From Bifidobacterium oedipodis (GTDB lineage: Bacteria; Actinomycetota; Actinomycetes; Actinomycetales; Bifidobacteriaceae), in NCBI RefSeq assembly GCF_012932425.1, contig NZ_JAAIII010000004.1, forward strand, positions 286,747 to 350,746: DNA of 64,000 bases, in the 5' to 3' direction. The translations under genes were made by a program, and so were the position numbers. How positions within the stretch are numbered: position 1 is the first letter of the stretch; each line of letters starts with the position of its first letter. Below are positions 54,653 through 63,873 of this stretch, piece after piece. The notes beneath the pieces are model-generated. The model did no database searches and was not told the DNA's origin. It saw only the letters and a program-made list of their open reading frames with translations.

Positions 54653-57130
54653 ATGACGAATCCTGTTATTGGCACCCCTTGGAAGAAGCTGAATGCTCCG
54701 GTTTCTGAGGAAGCGCTCGAAGGCGTTGACAAGTACTGGCGCGCCTCGAACTATCTGTCCATCGGACAGATTTACCTTCGCAGCAACCCGCTGATGAAGG
54801 AGCCCTTCACCCGTGAGGACGTCAAGCACCGCTTGGTCGGACACTGGGGCACCACCCCGGGCCTGAACTTCCTCATCGGCCACATCAACCGTTTCATCGC
54901 TGACCACGGCCAGAACACCGTGATCATCATGGGCCCGGGCCACGGTGGCCCTGCCGGTACCGCTCAGTCCTACATCGACGGCACCTACACTGAGACCTTC
55001 CCGAAGATCACCAAGGATGAAGCTGGTCTGCAGAAGTTCTTCCGTCAGTTCTCCTACCCGGGCGGCATCCCCTCCCACTTCGCTCCGGAGACCCCGGGCT
55101 CCATCCACGAAGGTGGCGAGCTGGGCTACGCTCTGTCTCATGCTTACGGCGCCATCATGGACAACCCGAGCCTGTTCGTGCCGGCCATCGTCGGCGACGG
55201 CGAAGCCGAGACCGGCCCGCTGGCTACCGGTTGGCAGTCCAACAAGCTCGTGAACCCGCGCACCGATGGTATCGTGCTGCCGATCCTGCACCTCAACGGC
55301 TACAAGATCGCCAACCCGACCATCCTGTCCCGTATCTCCGACGAAGAGCTGCACGAGTTCTTCCACGGCATGGGCTACGAACCCTACGAGTTCGTTGCTG
55401 GCTTCGACGATGAGGACCACATGTCCATCCACCGTCGCTTCGCCGACCTGTTCGAGCAGATCTGGGACGAAATCTGCGACATCAAGCACGCCGCCGACTT
55501 CGACGACATGCACCGTCCGTTCTACCCGATGATCATCTTCCGCACCCCGAAGGGTTGGACCTGCCCGAAGTTCATCGACGGCAAGAAGACCGAGGGTTCT
55601 TGGCGCGCTCACCAGGTGCCGCTGGCTTCCGCCCGCGATACCGAGGCTCACTTCGAAGTCCTCAAGAACTGGCTGGAGTCCTACAAGCCTGAGGAGCTCT
55701 TCGACGCCAACGGCGCTCTGAAGCCCGAAGTCACCAACTTCATGCCGAAGGGCGAGCTGCGTATCGGTGCCAACCCGAACGCCAACGGTGGTGTGCTGCG
55801 TCAGGACCTCGACCTGCCGAACCTCGACGATTACGAGGTCAAGGAAGTCAAGGAGTACGGCCACGGTTGGGGTCAGCTCGAGGCCACCCGTCGTCTGGGC
55901 GTCTACACCCGCGACGTGCTCAAGAACAACATGGGCCAGTTCCGCATCTTCGGACCGGATGAGACCGCTTCCAACCGTCTGCAGGCCGCTTACGAAGTGA
56001 CCAACAAGCAGTGGGATGCCGGCTACATCTCCCCGCTGGTCGACGAGCACATGGCTCACTCCGGCGCTGTTGTCGAGCAGCTCTCCGAGCACCAGATGGA
56101 AGGCTTCCTCGAGGCCTACCTGCTCACCGGCCGTCACGGCATCTGGTCCTCCTACGAGTCCTTCGTGCACGTGATCGACTCCATGCTCAACCAGCATGCC
56201 AAGTGGCTTGAGGCCACCGTGCGCGAGATCCCGTGGCGTAAGCCGATCGCCTCCATGAACCTGCTCGTGTCCTCTCACGTGTGGCGTCAGGATCACAACG
56301 GCTTCTCCCACCAGGATCCGGGTGTCTCCTCCGTGATGCTGAACAAGACGTTCAACAACGATCACGTGGTCGACATCTACTTCCCGGCTGACTCCAATAT
56401 GCTGCTGGCCGTGGCTGAGAAGTGCTACAAGTCCACCAACAAGATCAACCTGATCTTCGCCGGCAAGCAGCCGGCCGCCACCTGGCAGACCCTGGACGAG
56501 GCTCGTGAAGAGCTCGCCGCCGGTGCCGCCGAGTGGAAGTGGGCTTCCACCGCCAAGTCCAACGATGAGGCTCAGGTTGTGCTCGCCGCCGCTGGCGACG
56601 TTCCGACCCAGGAGATCATGGCTGCTGCCGACAAGCTCAACGAGCTCGGCATCAAGTTCAAGGTCGTCAACGTTGTGGATCTGGTCAAGCTGCAGTCCGC
56701 CAAGGAGAACAACGAGGCTCTGACCGATGAAGAGTTCGCTGACATCTTCACCGCCGACAAGCCGGTGCTGTTCGCGTACCACTCCTACGCTCACGACGTG
56801 CGTGGCCTGATCTTCGATCGCCCGAACCACGACAACTTCAACGTGCATGGCTACAAGGAGCAGGGCTCCACCACCACGCCGTTCGACATGGTTCGCGTGA
56901 ACGACATGGATCGCTACGCCCTGACCGCTGAGGCTCTGCGCATGATCGACGCCGACAAGTACGCCGCCAAGATCGACGAGCTCGAGGCCTTCCGTACCGA
57001 AGCCTTCCAGTTCGCTGTCGACAACGGCTACGATCACCCGGATTACACCGATTGGGTCTACTCCGATGTGAACACCAACAAGCAGGGTGCCGTCTCCGCC
57101 ACCGCTGCCACCGCCGGCGACAACGAGTGA
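54653..57130 (+). CDS. xfp: Xylulose-5-phosphate/fructose-6-phosphate phosphoketolase
   Basis: This 825-residue thiamine-diphosphate enzyme is the key step of the bifid shunt: it splits fructose 6-phosphate or xylulose 5-phosphate with phosphate into acetyl phosphate plus erythrose 4-phosphate or glyceraldehyde 3-phosphate. Phosphoketolase signatures are visible: [26 protein letters not shown] with active-site His residues, the ThDP-binding [13 protein letters not shown], and [12 protein letters not shown]. Codon use is strongly restricted to C- and G-ending codons, typical of very highly expressed genes. AGGAGTACAC precedes the ATG. A strong terminator follows. Confidence 0.98.
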   Translation: MTNPVIGTPWKKLNAPVSEEALEGVDKYWRASNYLSIGQIYLRSNPLMKEPFTREDVKHRLVGHWGTTPGLNFLIGHINRFIADHGQNTVIIMGPGHGGPAGTAQSYIDGTYTETFPKITKDEAGLQKFFRQFSYPGGIPSHFAPETPGSIHEGGELGYALSHAYGAIMDNPSLFVPAIVGDGEAETGPLATGWQSNKLVNPRTDGIVLPILHLNGYKIANPTILSRISDEELHEFFHGMGYEPYEFVAGFDDEDHMSIHRRFADLFEQIWDEICDIKHAADFDDMHRPFYPMIIFRTPKGWTCPKFIDGKKTEGSWRAHQVPLASARDTEAHFEVLKNWLESYKPEELFDANGALKPEVTNFMPKGELRIGANPNANGGVLRQDLDLPNLDDYEVKEVKEYGHGWGQLEATRRLGVYTRDVLKNNMGQFRIFGPDETASNRLQAAYEVTNKQWDAGYISPLVDEHMAHSGAVVEQLSEHQMEGFLEAYLLTGRHGIWSSYESFVHVIDSMLNQHAKWLEATVREIPWRKPIASMNLLVSSHVWRQDHNGFSHQDPGVSSVMLNKTFNNDHVVDIYFPADSNMLLAVAEKCYKSTNKINLIFAGKQPAATWQTLDEAREELAAGAAEWKWASTAKSNDEAQVVLAAAGDVPTQEIMAAADKLNELGIKFKVVNVVDLVKLQSAKENNEALTDEEFADIFTADKPVLFAYHSYAHDVRGLIFDRPNHDNFNVHGYKEQGSTTTPFDMVRVNDMDRYALTAEALRMIDADKYAAKIDELEAFRTEAFQFAVDNGYDHPDYTDWVYSDVNTNKQGAVSATAATAGDNE

Positions 57131-57167
57131 GTCTAATTCACTGACTCACCGTTCTAGTTAACGGTTG

Positions 57168-57200
57168 AAAGGGATCCGAGAGCAATCTCGGATCCCTTTT
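57168..57200 (+). terminator. Rho-independent terminator of xfp
   Basis: Perfect 13-base arms (57168-57180 and 57187-57199) around a six-base loop end in TTTT. The structure lies 38 bases after the xfp stop, so pta has a separate promoter. Confidence 0.85.
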
Positions 57201-57352
57201 CGTATATCAACATGCAACTGTGAGCCATATCACTATGTATGCAAACGAAACTGACAGCAACACCGCCGTGAACGATAACGCTCCTGTTTTAGAATGAGCA
57301 CTGGTGTGAACCAGTAACAATCACACAATGAGCAGTTCGAATAGGAGACATC

Positions 57353-59026
57353 GTGAGTCTTACTTCCGTTACCATCATCAGCCCTGAAGCCGCCAACGGC
57401 CGCAATGTCGTCGCCCTTGGCGTTGTCAATGCCCTCGCCAGCGCAGGCAAGAAGACGGCTGTGTTCCGTCCTGCCGTGTGCAAGAAGGAAACGTTCACCG
57501 ACGTGCTGCTGGCCGCTGCCAACGCCGGAGAAACCCGCGAGCAGGCCACCGGCGTGTGCCCCAAGCGCGCCCGCGAAGACAAGGCTGGCTCCCGTGCTGA
57601 TATCGTGGCCGCCTACCACGAAGCCCTTGCCGCCCTCGACGCCGAAGCCGCCGTGATTGTCGGCACCGATAAGTCCGCTATCAACGATCCTTCCCTCTTC
57701 TCCTTCAATGCCGACGTGGCAGCCGATCTGGCCTCCCCCGTGCTGTTGGCTGTGTGCACCATCAATCGCACCCCTGAGCAGCTGGCCGCCACTGTGGCCG
57801 CCTCCACCGCCACCGTCGAAGCCGCCGGCACCAAGGTGATCGGAGTGTTCGTCACCGGCGCAGAAGCCGATCAGGTCGCCCCTTCCAAGGAAGCGCTGGC
57901 CAACGCTGGCGTGCCGGTGTGGGTGCTGCCCAAGGTCGATTTCGACGAGGAAGGCGCTGCCGAGGCCGCTTCCGAAGCGTTCGTCGAGAACGTGCCGGCC
58001 GAAGAGCTCGAAGCAGCCCTCGCCGCCGACTTCGACGCTCCTGTCACTCCTTATGCCTTCCAGTACAGCCTGCTGGGCAAGGCCAAGGCCGACAAGAAGA
58101 CCATCGTGCTGCCCGAAGGCGAAGAAGACCGCATCATCAAGGCGGCTGACTACCTGCTTGAGCGCGATATCGTGAACCTCATCATCGTGGGCGAGAAGGA
58201 TCAGATCCTGGCCCGCGGTGCCGAACTCGGTCTGAAGTCCCTGGAGAAGGCCACCTTCCAGTCCATGAGCGACGAAGAAGTGCTGGTGCCGATGGTCGCC
58301 AAGCTGTGCGAACTGCGCGCCAAGAAGGGCATGACCGAAGAACAGGCCCGCAAGCAGCTGACCGACGCCAGCTACTTCGGCACCATGCTTGTGGTGCTTG
58401 GCAAGGCCGACGGCCTGGTCTCCGGCTCCATCAACTCCACCGCCAACACCGTGCGTCCGGCCCTGCAGGTCATCAAGACCAAGCCCGGTCAGTCGCTGGT
58501 CTCCGGTGCCTTCCTCATGTGCTTCAAGGATCATGTGGCCGTGTTCGCCGACTGCGCCATCAACCTGAACCCGAACGCCGAGCAGCTGGCTGATATCGCC
58601 ATCCAGTCCGCTGAAACCGCCGCCGCGTTCGGTATCGAGCCGAAGGTCGGCATGCTCTCCTACTCCACCCTCGGTTCCGGCAAGGGCCCGGATGTGGATC
58701 TGGTCGAGGAAGCCACCAAGATCGTCAAGGAGAAGGCTCCTGAGCTGGCCGTCGTCGGCTCCATCCAGTTCGACGCCGCCTGGTCGCCTACCGTAGCCGC
58801 CACCAAGGCCAAGGGCAACGACGTCGCCGGTCACGTCAACGTGTTCGTGTTCCCGGATCTGTGCGCCGGCAACATCGGCTACAAGGCCGTGCAGCGCTCC
58901 TCCGGCGCTGTGGCCGTCGGCCCGGTGCTGCAGGGCCTGAACAAGCCGGTGAACGATCTGTCCCGTGGCGCTCTGGTGCAGGACATCATCAACACCGTGG
59001 CACTCACCGCCATCGAAGCCCAGTGA
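57353..59026 (+). CDS. pta: Phosphate acetyltransferase
   Basis: This 557-residue enzyme interconverts acetyl phosphate and acetyl-CoA. The N-terminal part (about 1-220) resembles the BioD/CobB-like P-loop half of long Pta proteins, though the usual Walker loop is degenerate; the C-terminal part (from about 235) is the PTA_PTB catalytic domain, with ADKKTIVLPEGEEDRI and late NVFVFPDLCAGNIGYK. GTG is the start, with AGGAGA at the proper distance. It links phosphoketolase acetyl phosphate to CoA metabolism beside xfp and ackA. Codon use is biased toward high expression. Confidence 0.95.
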   Translation: MSLTSVTIISPEAANGRNVVALGVVNALASAGKKTAVFRPAVCKKETFTDVLLAAANAGETREQATGVCPKRAREDKAGSRADIVAAYHEALAALDAEAAVIVGTDKSAINDPSLFSFNADVAADLASPVLLAVCTINRTPEQLAATVAASTATVEAAGTKVIGVFVTGAEADQVAPSKEALANAGVPVWVLPKVDFDEEGAAEAASEAFVENVPAEELEAALAADFDAPVTPYAFQYSLLGKAKADKKTIVLPEGEEDRIIKAADYLLERDIVNLIIVGEKDQILARGAELGLKSLEKATFQSMSDEEVLVPMVAKLCELRAKKGMTEEQARKQLTDASYFGTMLVVLGKADGLVSGSINSTANTVRPALQVIKTKPGQSLVSGAFLMCFKDHVAVFADCAINLNPNAEQLADIAIQSAETAAAFGIEPKVGMLSYSTLGSGKGPDVDLVEEATKIVKEKAPELAVVGSIQFDAAWSPTVAATKAKGNDVAGHVNVFVFPDLCAGNIGYKAVQRSSGAVAVGPVLQGLNKPVNDLSRGALVQDIINTVALTAIEAQ

Positions 59027-59075
59027 CGTTCCGTTAAACATCGGTCGCGTCACATTGACGCATATCAACTATAGG

Positions 59076-59157
59076 GAGCCCGTCATATGCCGATCTTGCA
59101 CTGTGCAGTTGAGCCTGAATGACTCGAAGCACACACAGGATCCCCTATGACGGGCTC
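59076..59157 (+). other. Long-range 12-base inverted repeat in the pta-ackA spacer
   Basis: GAGCCCGTCATA (59076-59087) is exactly complementary to TATGACGGGCTC (59146-59157), with 58 bases between, and flanking bases allow extra pairs. It lies 50 bases after pta and 150 before ackA. It could be a pta 3' structure or a leader element of ackA. Nothing in it matches a riboswitch class that I recognise. Confidence 0.45.
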
Positions 59158-59309
59158 ACTGTTATTCACGCAACTGTTTGCCGATATGCGACGTTATGAG
59201 CAATGGTTTGCTGCACCATCTCATGAATTTGTAGTAAGCAGCGAGTAATCTAAACAATGGTATTCCGCTTTGTCGCGGACGAAACACAATTACATGGAGG
59301 ATGCCCACA

Positions 59310-60551
59310 ATGGCGAAAACCGTCCTTGTCATCAATTCCGGCTCCAGCTCGATCAAGTACCAGCTGGTTGATCTCGAATCCGGCGAAGGCCTTGCTTCCG
59401 GCCTTGTCGAAAAGATCGGTGAGCCGATCGACGGCCATTACAAGCACAAGTACAACGGCGAGGCCCACGAATTCGATGAGCCGATTCCGAACCACAGCGT
59501 GGGTCTGAAGAAGGTGCTCGGCTTCTTCAAGGAATTCGGTCCGAACCTGGATGAGGCCGGCATCGTGGCCGTTGGCCACCGCGTGGTGCAGGGCGGTTCC
59601 ATCTTCCCGCAGCCGAGCCTGTGCACTGACGAAGCCGTCGAGAACATCAAGAACCTCGCTGTGCTGGCTCCGCTGCACAACGGTCCTGAAGCCAAGGGCA
59701 TCGAAGTCATGAAGTCCCTCATGCCTGACGTGCCGCAGATCGCCGTGTTCGATTCCTCCTTCTTCACCCAGCTGCCGGCTGCTTCCTCCACCTACGCACT
59801 GAACCAGGAAGTCGCCAAGAAGTACGCCATCAAGCGCTACGGCGCTCACGGCACCTCCCACGAGTACGTCGGTTCCGTGGTGCCGGGTATCGTTGGCAAG
59901 CCCGCCGAGGGCCTCAAGCAGATCGTGCTGCACATCGGCAACGGCGCTTCCGCCTCCGCTCAGATTTCCGGCAAGCCCGTTGAAACTTCCATGGGTCTGA
60001 CCCCGCTCGAGGGCCTGGTTATGGGTGGCCGCACCGGCGACATCGATCCGGCTGTGGTCTTCCACCTGATCCGCAACGCCCACATGAACGTGGACGAGCT
60101 GGACACCCTGTTCAACAAGAAGTCCGGCCTGACCGGCATGACCGGCTACGGCGATATGCGTGAAGTCATGCGCCTGGCCAAGGAAGGCAACGCCGACGCC
60201 CAGCTCGCTCTGGATGTCTACGTGCACCGTATCGTGGCCTACATCGGCAACTACACCTACCAGATGGGTGGCTGCGACGTGATCACCTTCACCGCCGGTG
60301 TGGGCGAGAACGCCTCCTGGGTGCGTGAGCTGGTCGTCGACAAGCTCGCTCCGTTCGGTGTCAAGCTGGACAAGGAGAAGAACGCGGAGCACTCCTCCGA
60401 GCCGCGCATCATCTCCACTCCGGATTCCTCCGTCATCGTGGCCGTCATCCCGACCAACGAAGAGCTGGCCATCGCTCGCAAGTCCGCCGCCATCGCTGAG
60501 GCCGGCAAGGACTACTACGGCAACGTGGTTGACCCGGTTGACGAGGCCTGA
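59310..60551 (+). CDS. ackA: Acetate kinase
   Basis: This 413-residue enzyme turns acetyl phosphate and ADP into acetate and ATP, the main ATP gain of the bifid shunt. Family signatures: VLVINSGSSSIKYQL at the N-terminus, the substrate His region VGHRVVQGG, GAHGTSHEYV and the adenosine-binding FTAGVGENA. I chose the ATG at 59310 because GGAGG stands nine bases upstream; an ATG three codons earlier directly abuts the ribosome-binding site. Codons are strongly biased. A very stable terminator separates it from convergent aroA. Confidence 0.97.
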   Translation: MAKTVLVINSGSSSIKYQLVDLESGEGLASGLVEKIGEPIDGHYKHKYNGEAHEFDEPIPNHSVGLKKVLGFFKEFGPNLDEAGIVAVGHRVVQGGSIFPQPSLCTDEAVENIKNLAVLAPLHNGPEAKGIEVMKSLMPDVPQIAVFDSSFFTQLPAASSTYALNQEVAKKYAIKRYGAHGTSHEYVGSVVPGIVGKPAEGLKQIVLHIGNGASASAQISGKPVETSMGLTPLEGLVMGGRTGDIDPAVVFHLIRNAHMNVDELDTLFNKKSGLTGMTGYGDMREVMRLAKEGNADAQLALDVYVHRIVAYIGNYTYQMGGCDVITFTAGVGENASWVRELVVDKLAPFGVKLDKEKNAEHSSEPRIISTPDSSVIVAVIPTNEELAIARKSAAIAEAGKDYYGNVVDPVDEA

Positions 60552-60581
60552 TTTTCTGGCTTGAGTCAGTTTTAGTTCAAA

Positions 60582-60635
60582 ATAACTAAGTGGAAGGGCA
60601 AGTCCTGCACGGGACTTGCCCTTCCGCTTAGTTAT
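60582..60635. terminator. Very stable bidirectional terminator between ackA and aroA
   Basis: The 24-base arms (60582-60605 and 60612-60635) differ at one position, which would be a wobble pair, around a six-base loop. The ends are AT-rich (ATAAC / GTTAT), suiting termination in both directions. Confidence 0.85.
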
Positions 60636-60644
60636 TGCATTATG

Positions 60645-61973
60645 TCAGCTCAGCATGGCCGTCCACATGCCCACGAAATCGGGCAATGTCTTGCGCGTGG
60701 TGGCCACATTACGCACACGTACCCCGGCAATGCGCAAGCCCAGCATCGCAGCGAACGTGGCCATACGATGATCGGCATAGGTTTCCATATCCGCACCGTG
60801 CAAAGCATCCTGAGCTACCGGCGTAATACTCAATCCATCCGGCAGTTCCTGCGCCGCTCCCCCAACGCGCGTAATTTCATTGACCAGCGCTTCCAAACGA
60901 TTCGTCTCATGCCCACGCAAGTGCCCAATGCCGATCATGCGGGTCGGCGCATCCGCAAACACCAGAATCGCCGCCAGCGATGGGGCAATCTCCCCTGCCG
61001 CGGTCAAATCGAAATCACCAAGACCATGGATGATGCCAGTTCCGGATACTTCGCAATATCGCACACCATCAATTACCGGGAACGATACTTCAGCACCCAT
61101 ATCAGCCAAATATCCGGGCAACAGGCCACCGGGCTGAGTTGTGGCCTCAGGCCAATTCGGTACGCGTACGCTGCCTCCGGCAATCAGTGCGGCTCCTAAG
61201 AACGGCGCAGCATTCGACAAATCCGGTTCAACAACCACCGTGCTCGGAAGTTGCATCGCACATGGCGCGACGGCCCATACACGAGCGGCTTCGTCGGCAA
61301 CAATATCGCCACCGGCACCGGTCACATCGGATACGGTCATACGTATATGCGGCAGACTGGGGGTCTTCTCCCCCGTATGATGCAATTCCAAACCACCCGG
61401 CAAGCGCGAGCCAATCAGCAGCAGACCGGAAATAAACTGCGATGAGCCAGACGAATCAATGTTCACTTGCGCGCGGTGGTCAGGGAGCGCAGACGGCGGA
61501 GTGATGGTGAACGGCAGACGGCCTATCTCACCGTGATATTCCACAGAGGCACCCAGCTGCTCCAATCCATCAAGCACCGGTTTCATCGGGCGCGCATACG
61601 CCTGTTCATCACCGTCAAAATGCACGGGTCCATCGGCAAACATCGCAAGACCTGGTACGAAGCGCATCACGGTACCGGCCAGACCACAGAATACGTTCAC
61701 ATTACCGGTGAAACGTCCACTGGATGGCGGGGTCACCGTCACCGTGGTATCTGTATCAGTATCGACCTGGCAGCGTACTCCCAACGATTCAAGCGCGGCC
61801 ATCATCAGATCGGTATCGCGCGAGCGTAGCAGTCCGACCAGCGTCACAGGGCGGGAGCCGAGCGCTGCCAAAATCAGGTAACGGTTGGACAATGATTTGC
61901 TGCCCGGCACGGTGACGGTGGCGTGCAGCGGTGCGGTGGCCAAAGGCGCGGGCCAAAGTTCCATATCACTCAT
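60645..61973 (-). CDS. aroA: 3-phosphoshikimate 1-carboxyvinyltransferase (EPSP synthase)
   Basis: This enzyme of about 442 residues joins shikimate 3-phosphate and phosphoenolpyruvate in aromatic amino acid synthesis. Signatures are VPGSKSLSNRYLILAALG, the GTVMRF loop (PEP/glyphosate region), SSGSSQFISGLLL and the C-terminal DHRMATFAAMLGL. The start is uncertain: the ATG at 61973 gives a compact family-like N-terminus, while a GTG at 62021 would add 16 residues; neither has a strong ribosome-binding site. It follows the membrane gene at 62043 on the same strand and is probably in the same operon. Confidence 0.93.
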   Translation of the reverse strand: MSDMELWPAPLATAPLHATVTVPGSKSLSNRYLILAALGSRPVTLVGLLRSRDTDLMMAALESLGVRCQVDTDTDTTVTVTPPSSGRFTGNVNVFCGLAGTVMRFVPGLAMFADGPVHFDGDEQAYARPMKPVLDGLEQLGASVEYHGEIGRLPFTITPPSALPDHRAQVNIDSSGSSQFISGLLLIGSRLPGGLELHHTGEKTPSLPHIRMTVSDVTGAGGDIVADEAARVWAVAPCAMQLPSTVVVEPDLSNAAPFLGAALIAGGSVRVPNWPEATTQPGGLLPGYLADMGAEVSFPVIDGVRYCEVSGTGIIHGLGDFDLTAAGEIAPSLAAILVFADAPTRMIGIGHLRGHETNRLEALVNEITRVGGAAQELPDGLSITPVAQDALHGADMETYADHRMATFAAMLGLRIAGVRVRNVATTRKTLPDFVGMWTAMLS

Positions 61974-62042
61974 GCCAGCCAATGTATCAGGTATATGCGC
62001 TGGATTCGCAGCATGTTCCACAGCGTGCGCATTATCAGTGCG

Positions 62043-63302
62043 TTACCGGTCGGCAGCCAGCCTTGATTCAATACGTACCGGTTGCGGATCTGGCACCGGC
62101 ACCGCTGTGGGTTCAGGTGCTGCCACTACGCCGGAGGCATCCAACGCCTCCGTATCGGCTTCGGCAGCGGCCTCCAGAGCGGCGGCATGAGCCTGCATCT
62201 CCAGCATCTGCGCATGCAACAGCTGCGAAGCCACACGGTCAGCTTCGATGGCGGCAATCTGGCGGGAGAAGACGATGAACCAGCCAAGGAACATAAGCCC
62301 AGCCAAGGCTTCCACATTGGTAAGTGTGTTGTGCCCCATCATCATATTGGCCCAGAAGCCGGCGCATACCAGCGCCGCCAAATCAGAGGCCACCATCACC
62401 GCTTTGGACAGTCGCGGGGCAAGCCACGGCAATAGCAAAAACAGCAGCAGCATCACAAACGGCAGTCCTTTAGCGCATACGTTATGCAGCAGATTATGTG
62501 GCGTGTAGCGGAACACACCGATGCCGATGAAGGCCAAGCCCGCAATGGTCAGCAGTACGGACAGCGCGGTGATACGGGCCATAAAATGCGGGATTTCATA
62601 GCCACGGTTCGGATCGTTGCGTGTGCGATCATGCCACAGTCGTTGCAAGCGCTCGGTGGCCACCAGCTCGGAGATGGCAAAGTAGCTGACGATGATAATG
62701 CAGGTACCGGCCAGTATCAACGTGGAGTTGAACATGCGCGCGGCGAAGGTGGTGCGGTCGCCCAATTGGGAGAAATTATTGTGGTACCAATATGGATCGT
62801 CAGTGGTCATGCCGGCGGCGGCCACGCCGGAGATTACGAAGAATGGCAGCAGGCTGGCAATGGTTTTGGCGTTCATTAGTTCGGCCTGCACGAACGTCAT
62901 ATAGCCGACTATGCCGGCAAATCCACCGCATACCGCCGAAATGTAGCCAGAGAAAATCGCGTTGCCCATCATGTCGTTCACCGTGTTCATCATGGCGAAC
63001 GATGAGAGGAATATGGTCGCCGCATACACCACCGACAATGCCACGATTTCAAAGACGCGCCGGATTGGTGCTAACCAGCCGTGCCTGAGGTTCAGCGAGC
63101 GCGATTTGCGCGCGTATCCGATGATGAAGGAGATGACGCCACAGGCCGCCACAATGCCTGAGCTGACCATGAAGCGGCGCTGTGTGACCTGCCAGATGGC
63201 AGGGGCATAATCCATATACGCGTTCATGGAGAGCACACCCACCACGGCGCAGATAACAAAAGAAATAAGGCCGGAGGTTTCGGCGCGTTGGTTGCGGCCC
63301 AT
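62043..63302 (-). CDS. DUF998-like polytopic membrane protein
   Basis: This 419-residue protein has about ten hydrophobic segments followed by a coiled, Ala/Glu-rich cytoplasmic tail (about 350-390) and a Pro/Val-rich end. The NNFSQLGDRTTFAARMFNSTLI stretch resembles the DUF998 family signature (N-x-S-x-L-G followed by FN), which is the basis for the call. Function is unknown. GGGAGG precedes the ATG. It lies directly upstream of aroA, with a 69-base gap to my aroA start. Confidence 0.6.
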   Translation of the reverse strand: MGRNQRAETSGLISFVICAVVGVLSMNAYMDYAPAIWQVTQRRFMVSSGIVAACGVISFIIGYARKSRSLNLRHGWLAPIRRVFEIVALSVVYAATIFLSSFAMMNTVNDMMGNAIFSGYISAVCGGFAGIVGYMTFVQAELMNAKTIASLLPFFVISGVAAAGMTTDDPYWYHNNFSQLGDRTTFAARMFNSTLILAGTCIIIVSYFAISELVATERLQRLWHDRTRNDPNRGYEIPHFMARITALSVLLTIAGLAFIGIGVFRYTPHNLLHNVCAKGLPFVMLLLFLLLPWLAPRLSKAVMVASDLAALVCAGFWANMMMGHNTLTNVEALAGLMFLGWFIVFSRQIAAIEADRVASQLLHAQMLEMQAHAAALEAAAEADTEALDASGVVAAPEPTAVPVPDPQPVRIESRLAADR

Positions 63303-63507
63303 ATAAAACCTCCCTTACCTCTCTGCCAGCGTTCCTCTGTCAGCCATCCGTTGACGGCACACCTGTATATCAGTTATATATCAGTACTTTGCCACAACAG
63401 TCTGCTCTGAAAAGACACGCCACCAAACTTCTGTACAAAATGTCATTGTAACCCGTGTCACGGTCCAATGATGCGATACAATAGTTCCTTGTGCCGTCAT
63501 GGCGCAT

Positions 63508-63555
63508 CGGGCCGTAGCGCAGTTTGGTAGCGCGCCTGCTTTGGGAGCAGGATGT
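63508..63555 (+). pseudogene. Truncated tRNA-Pro (anticodon TGG), 5' part only
   Basis: The 48 bases give acceptor 5' strand CGGGCCG, D-arm, and a complete anticodon stem CCTGC/GCAGG with loop TTTGGGA (anticodon TGG). After GATGT the sequence leaves the tRNA pattern: there is no T-arm and no CGGCCCG 3' acceptor strand in the next 220 bases. It matches the intact tRNA-Pro at 63778 at 44 of 48 positions, including a compensatory C-G/T-A change in the anticodon stem, so it was once an independent functional gene. Confidence 0.8.
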
Positions 63556-63742
63556 TACTGAACCGTTTGCTTCCCGACGTCCACTGAGGCTTACTGCCGC
63601 TTAGGTTTTCAGGCTTCGGCAAAAATTGAAAAATGGTCGCCAGTAACACTCAGTAACAATGACCGCAGACCCCTCGACTTCCGAGCGGACTGTTCGACTG
63701 TTTTCTGGGTGGTCGGGACGAAAATCCGTCCTACGTGGTGCG

Positions 63743-63748
63743 TATAAT
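63743..63748 (+). promoter_or_regulatory. -10 box upstream of tRNA-Pro
   Basis: TATAAT lies 30 bases before the 5' end of the intact tRNA-Pro gene. No clear -35 hexamer is seen. Confidence 0.45.
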
Positions 63749-63777
63749 AGAAAAGTTGTGCCGAATGGCATAATCAA

Positions 63778-63851
63778 CGGGACATAGCGCAGTTTGGTAG
63801 CGCGCTTGCTTTGGGAGCAAGATGTCGCGGGTTCAAATCCCGCTGTCCCGA
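63778..63851 (+). tRNA. tRNA-Pro (anticodon TGG)
   Basis: A complete cloverleaf of 74 nt: acceptor CGGGACA paired with TGTCCCG, anticodon stem CTTGC/GCAAG with loop TTTGGGA (anticodon TGG, reading CCA/CCG), and T-stem GCGGG/CCCGC with TTCAAAT. The discriminator is A, and CCA is not encoded. An IS3-family element begins 22 bases downstream. Confidence 0.96.
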
Positions 63852-63873
63852 CCGCGAAAGCCCTACTCCCGCT

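Noticed and set aside
54617..57037. 806-codon open frame on the minus strand opposite xfp, and similar long frames opposite pta (57233-59068) and ackA (59250-60392)
   Set aside because: These are by-products of the extreme C/G-ending codon bias of the highly expressed genes, which removes stop codons from one antisense frame. The translations are repetitive, rich in Val, Gly, His and Leu, and show no family motifs.
63556..63777. 3' half of the broken tRNA-Pro, or an intron inside it
   Set aside because: No CGGCCCG strand or matching T-arm is present in this stretch, and the next tRNA-Pro has a different acceptor stem and its own complete 5' half.
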